NCBI GenBank assembly: GCA_030715195.1
Contig: JAUYVI010000002.1
Coordinates: 310,001-374,000, forward strand
DNA length: 64,000 nucleotides
Direction: 5' to 3'
Source of the DNA: Dongia sedimenti
Lineage (GTDB): Bacteria > Pseudomonadota > Alphaproteobacteria > Dongiales > Dongiaceae
Position 1 is the stretch's first letter, and every line of letters starts with the position of its first letter. Below the pieces are notes generated by a model. It was given only the letters and a program-made list of their open reading frames with translations, made no database searches and was not told the DNA's origin. Made by a program: the position numbers and the translations under genes. Below are positions 61,705-64,000 of the stretch, in pieces.

Positions 61705-63087
61705 ATGCGGTTGCTTATTGTCGGTTCACTGGACGGCCATATCAGCGCGGCGGGTAAGATCGCGCTGTCGCGCGGCGCCAAGGTCGCTCACGTGAACGAT
61801 ATCGATCAGGCGATGCATGCGCTCAGGAACGGCCAAGGCGCCGACCTGGTCATGCTCGACGTCAATCTCGACGTCCAGCACATGGTCGAGAGCCTGAAGC
61901 GCGAGCGCATCAACCTGCCGGTCGTCGCCTGCGGCATCGGCTCGAGCTCCGAGATTGCGGTCCGCGCGATCCGGGCCGGCGCCAAGGAGTACATCCCGCT
62001 GCCGCCGGACGCCGAGTTGATCGCCGCGGTTCTGGCCGCGGTCGCGGAGGAGAGCTCGGCCTTCATCTTCAACGACCCCAACCTGAAGGCCGTTCTGAAG
62101 CTCGCCGACCAGGTGGCGCCGAGCGATGCCAGCATCCTGATCACCGGTGAATCCGGCACCGGCAAGGAGGTCATGGCGCGCTACGTTCACACCCACTCCA
62201 AACGCTCGTCCAAGCCCTTCATCTCGGTGAACTGCGCTGCGATCCCGGAGAACCTGCTGGAATCCGAACTGTTCGGCCATGAGAAAGGCGCCTTCACCGG
62301 GGCCGTCGCCCGCCGCATCGGCAAATTCGAAGAGGCAAACGGCGGCACTTTGCTCCTGGACGAAGTCAGCGAGATGCATCCGCGCCTGCAGGCGAAGTTG
62401 TTGCGTGCGCTGCAGGAGCGCGAAATCGACCGGGTCGGCGGCTCGCAGCCAGTGAAGGTCGATTTCCGCCTGATCGCCACTTCCAATCGCGACATGCAGG
62501 ACGAGGTCAAGAAGGGCAACTTCCGCGAAGACCTGTTTTTCCGCCTGAACGTCATGTCCCTGGAACTGCCGCCGCTCCGCGAACGCCCCGGCGATATTCC
62601 CGTTCTGGCGCGGCATTTCGCCAAGAAATACGGCGAGGCCAACGGTATCAAGATCGACGAGATCGCGCCGGAGGTGATGAAGATCCTCGGCGCCCATGAA
62701 TGGCGCGGCAACGTGCGCGAGCTCGAGAACACCATGCATCGCGCGGTATTGCTCGCGACCGGGCCGATCATCGGGCCCGAGGCGATCATGCTGACCGGCG
62801 GCCGCGGCCTGCCGGTCTCGCGGCCCACCGAACCGACTGCAGCCACGGACGCCGCAGCCAAGGAAGTGGATGCAAACGGCACGGCGGTGCTGGTGGGACG
62901 CACCGTGGCGGCCGTCGAGCGCGATCTCATCATCGACACCCTGTCGCATTGCCTCGGCAACCGGACCCACGCCGCCAACATCCTCGGCATCTCGATCCGG
63001 ACCTTGCGCAACAAGCTGAAGCTGTACAGCGAGGAGGGAGTCATGGTCCCGCCGTCGCATGGCGACGTTGATCAAGCCTCGGCCTGA
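61705..63087 (+). CDS. flbD: Sigma-54 activator FlbD
   Basis: Master activator of late flagellar genes and repressor of fliF in Caulobacter. The 460-residue protein has a degenerate receiver (about 1-118): the N-terminal acidic pair is lost (LLIVGSLDG) and the switch Lys is absent (AKEYIPLPP). A sigma-54 AAA+ domain follows (Walker A GESGTGKEVMARYVH, the sigma-contact loop HEKGAFTGAVARRIGKFEEA, and LLLDEVSEM). A Fis-type HTH at the C-terminus has NRTHAANILGISIRTLRNKL. The lost receiver residues fit control by FliX instead of phosphorylation. It is 11 bp after motA. Confidence 0.95.
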   Translation: MRLLIVGSLDGHISAAGKIALSRGAKVAHVNDIDQAMHALRNGQGADLVMLDVNLDVQHMVESLKRERINLPVVACGIGSSSEIAVRAIRAGAKEYIPLPPDAELIAAVLAAVAEESSAFIFNDPNLKAVLKLADQVAPSDASILITGESGTGKEVMARYVHTHSKRSSKPFISVNCAAIPENLLESELFGHEKGAFTGAVARRIGKFEEANGGTLLLDEVSEMHPRLQAKLLRALQEREIDRVGGSQPVKVDFRLIATSNRDMQDEVKKGNFREDLFFRLNVMSLELPPLRERPGDIPVLARHFAKKYGEANGIKIDEIAPEVMKILGAHEWRGNVRELENTMHRAVLLATGPIIGPEAIMLTGGRGLPVSRPTEPTAATDAAAKEVDANGTAVLVGRTVAAVERDLIIDTLSHCLGNRTHAANILGISIRTLRNKLKLYSEEGVMVPPSHGDVDQASA

Positions 63088-63102
63088 CCGGAGTAGCACT
63101 CG

Positions 63103-64000
63103 ATGACCGAGATCAGCAACGCCGGCGCCCAGCCGTCTCCGCAAGCGGGCGGGGCTGCCGGAATTGGCGCCAACTTCATGCGCTTCACGGCGATGCTGCG
63201 ACGCGGCGAGATTCTGCTCGCTCTCGGACTGATCGCGGTCCTGACCGTCCTGATCCTGCCGATGCCGGCCTGGATGCTGGACATCGCGCTGGCCTTCTCG
63301 ATCACCGTCTCGGTCTTGATCCTGATGGTCGTGCTGTTGATCGAAAAGCCGCTGGAATTCTCGACCTTTCCGACGGTCCTGCTGATCGTCACCATGCTGC
63401 GCCTGTCCCTGAACCTTGCTTCGACGCGCCTGGTCCTGACGCACGGGCACGAGGGCACCGCCGCCGCCGGCCACGTCATCGAGGCGTTCGGCGGCTTCAT
63501 TATGGGCGGCAATTACGTCATCGGCCTGATCGTCTTCGCGATCCTGGTCCTGGTGAACTTCGTCGTCATCACCAAGGGTTCGGGCCGCATCGCCGAAGTT
63601 TCGGCGCGCTTCAGCCTGGACGCGATGCCCGGCAAGCAGATGGCGGTCGATGCCGACCTCTCGGCCGGCCTGATCGACGAGACCGAAGCCAAGCTCCGCC
63701 GCAAGACACTCGAGGACGAGAGCAATTTCTTCGGCGCCATGGACGGCGCGGCGAAGTTTGTGCGCGGCGACGCGATCGCCGGCCTGGTCATCGTCTTCAT
63801 CAACATCGTCGGCGGCATCATCATCGGCGTCGTGCAGCAAGGCCTGAGCATGGGCGAGGCTGCAAAATCCTATACCCTGCTGAGCGTCGGCGACGGTCTG
63901 GTCAGCCAGATTCCCGCACTGATCGTCTCGGTCGGTGCCGGCATGCTGGTGACCAAGGCCGGCATGGTCGGCTCCACCGACAAGGCGCTGTTCAAGCAGC
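63103..64000 (+). CDS. flhA: Flagellar export protein FlhA (partial, runs off window)
   Basis: Inner-membrane core of the flagellar type III export gate. The first 299 residues are present and open to the window end. After a hydrophilic leader of about 35 residues, membrane segments follow ([38 protein letters not shown]). The FlhA/FHIPEP signature region is seen: [20 protein letters not shown], then [20 protein letters not shown] and [15 protein letters not shown] lies about nine bases before the ATG. The cytoplasmic nonamer-ring domain is beyond the window. Confidence 0.96.
   Translation, partial: MTEISNAGAQPSPQAGGAAGIGANFMRFTAMLRRGEILLALGLIAVLTVLILPMPAWMLDIALAFSITVSVLILMVVLLIEKPLEFSTFPTVLLIVTMLRLSLNLASTRLVLTHGHEGTAAAGHVIEAFGGFIMGGNYVIGLIVFAILVLVNFVVITKGSGRIAEVSARFSLDAMPGKQMAVDADLSAGLIDETEAKLRRKTLEDESNFFGAMDGAAKFVRGDAIAGLVIVFINIVGGIIIGVVQQGLSMGEAAKSYTLLSVGDGLVSQIPALIVSVGAGMLVTKAGMVGSTDKALFKQ

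Overview
The window is a GC-rich alphaproteobacterial chromosome segment, most likely from the Rhodospirillales. Several alphaproteobacterial regulators sit here together: FliX, FlbD, FlbT, FlaF and the CtrA antagonist SciP. The DksA has a single cysteine, and rfb-type sugar genes are embedded among flagellar genes. No rRNA, tRNA, insertion sequence, prophage or CRISPR array was seen.

Layout. 1-7.7 kb: housekeeping and accessory genes (psuK-psuG pseudouridine catabolism, a secreted protein of unknown function, an IorAB-type molybdenum hydroxylase, a PAS protein, dksA). 7.8-11.0 kb: fliX, divergent from flgI-flgJ-flgN, plus a FlaG-like gene. 11.5-23.7 kb: two very large flagellins (about 750 residues each) flanking a convergent pair of TPR genes. 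One TPR protein is a 1138-residue TPR/glycosyltransferase tandem that recalls the flagellin glycosyltransferase FlmG. flbT, flaF and two flagellum-linked genes follow. 23.8-34.6 kb: a glycan island. It holds an eight-gene, mostly overlapping operon (glycosyltransferase, SDR epimerase, methyltransferases, a 2-oxoacid dehydrogenase E1 alpha/beta pair, and a lipoyl/E3-binding/sugar-acyltransferase fusion) and a CDP-6-deoxysugar operon (rfbF-rfbG-rmlC-like). 34.9-44.4 kb: hook operon flgE-flgK-flgL-fliK-flgD, then sciP. 44.9-56.6 kb: chemotaxis operon (STAS, cheY, cheA, two cheW, two MCPs, cheR, cheB, cheD) and an opposing soluble MCP-like gene. 57-64 kb: basal-body operon fliF-fliG-fliH-fliN-motA-flbD-flhA, with flhA cut by the window end.

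How the parts fit. Good matches to the sigma-54 consensus (TGGCAY-N5-TTGC) precede flgI, both flagellins, the hook operon and, notably, both glycan operons. Inverted repeats of the form CGGCA-N5-TGCCG, resembling the ftr sites bound by FlbD in Caulobacter, lie upstream of flgI, flagellin B and (less perfectly) flagellin A, flgE and fliF. CtrA-like TTAA-N7-TTAA boxes lie upstream of fliX, the TPR/GT gene, sciP and fliF. I read this as a CtrA -> FliX/FlbD -> sigma-54 hierarchy that also switches on sugar synthesis and flagellin glycosylation as the hook and filament are built.

The most unusual candidate system is the E1alpha-E1beta-(lipoyl/E3BD/NeuD-like acyltransferase) set. It looks like a 2-oxoacid dehydrogenase complex whose E2 catalytic core has been replaced by a sugar N/O-acyltransferase. 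This suggests direct lipoyl-to-sugar acyl transfer in flagellar glycan synthesis. That function is inference from domain order and operon structure.
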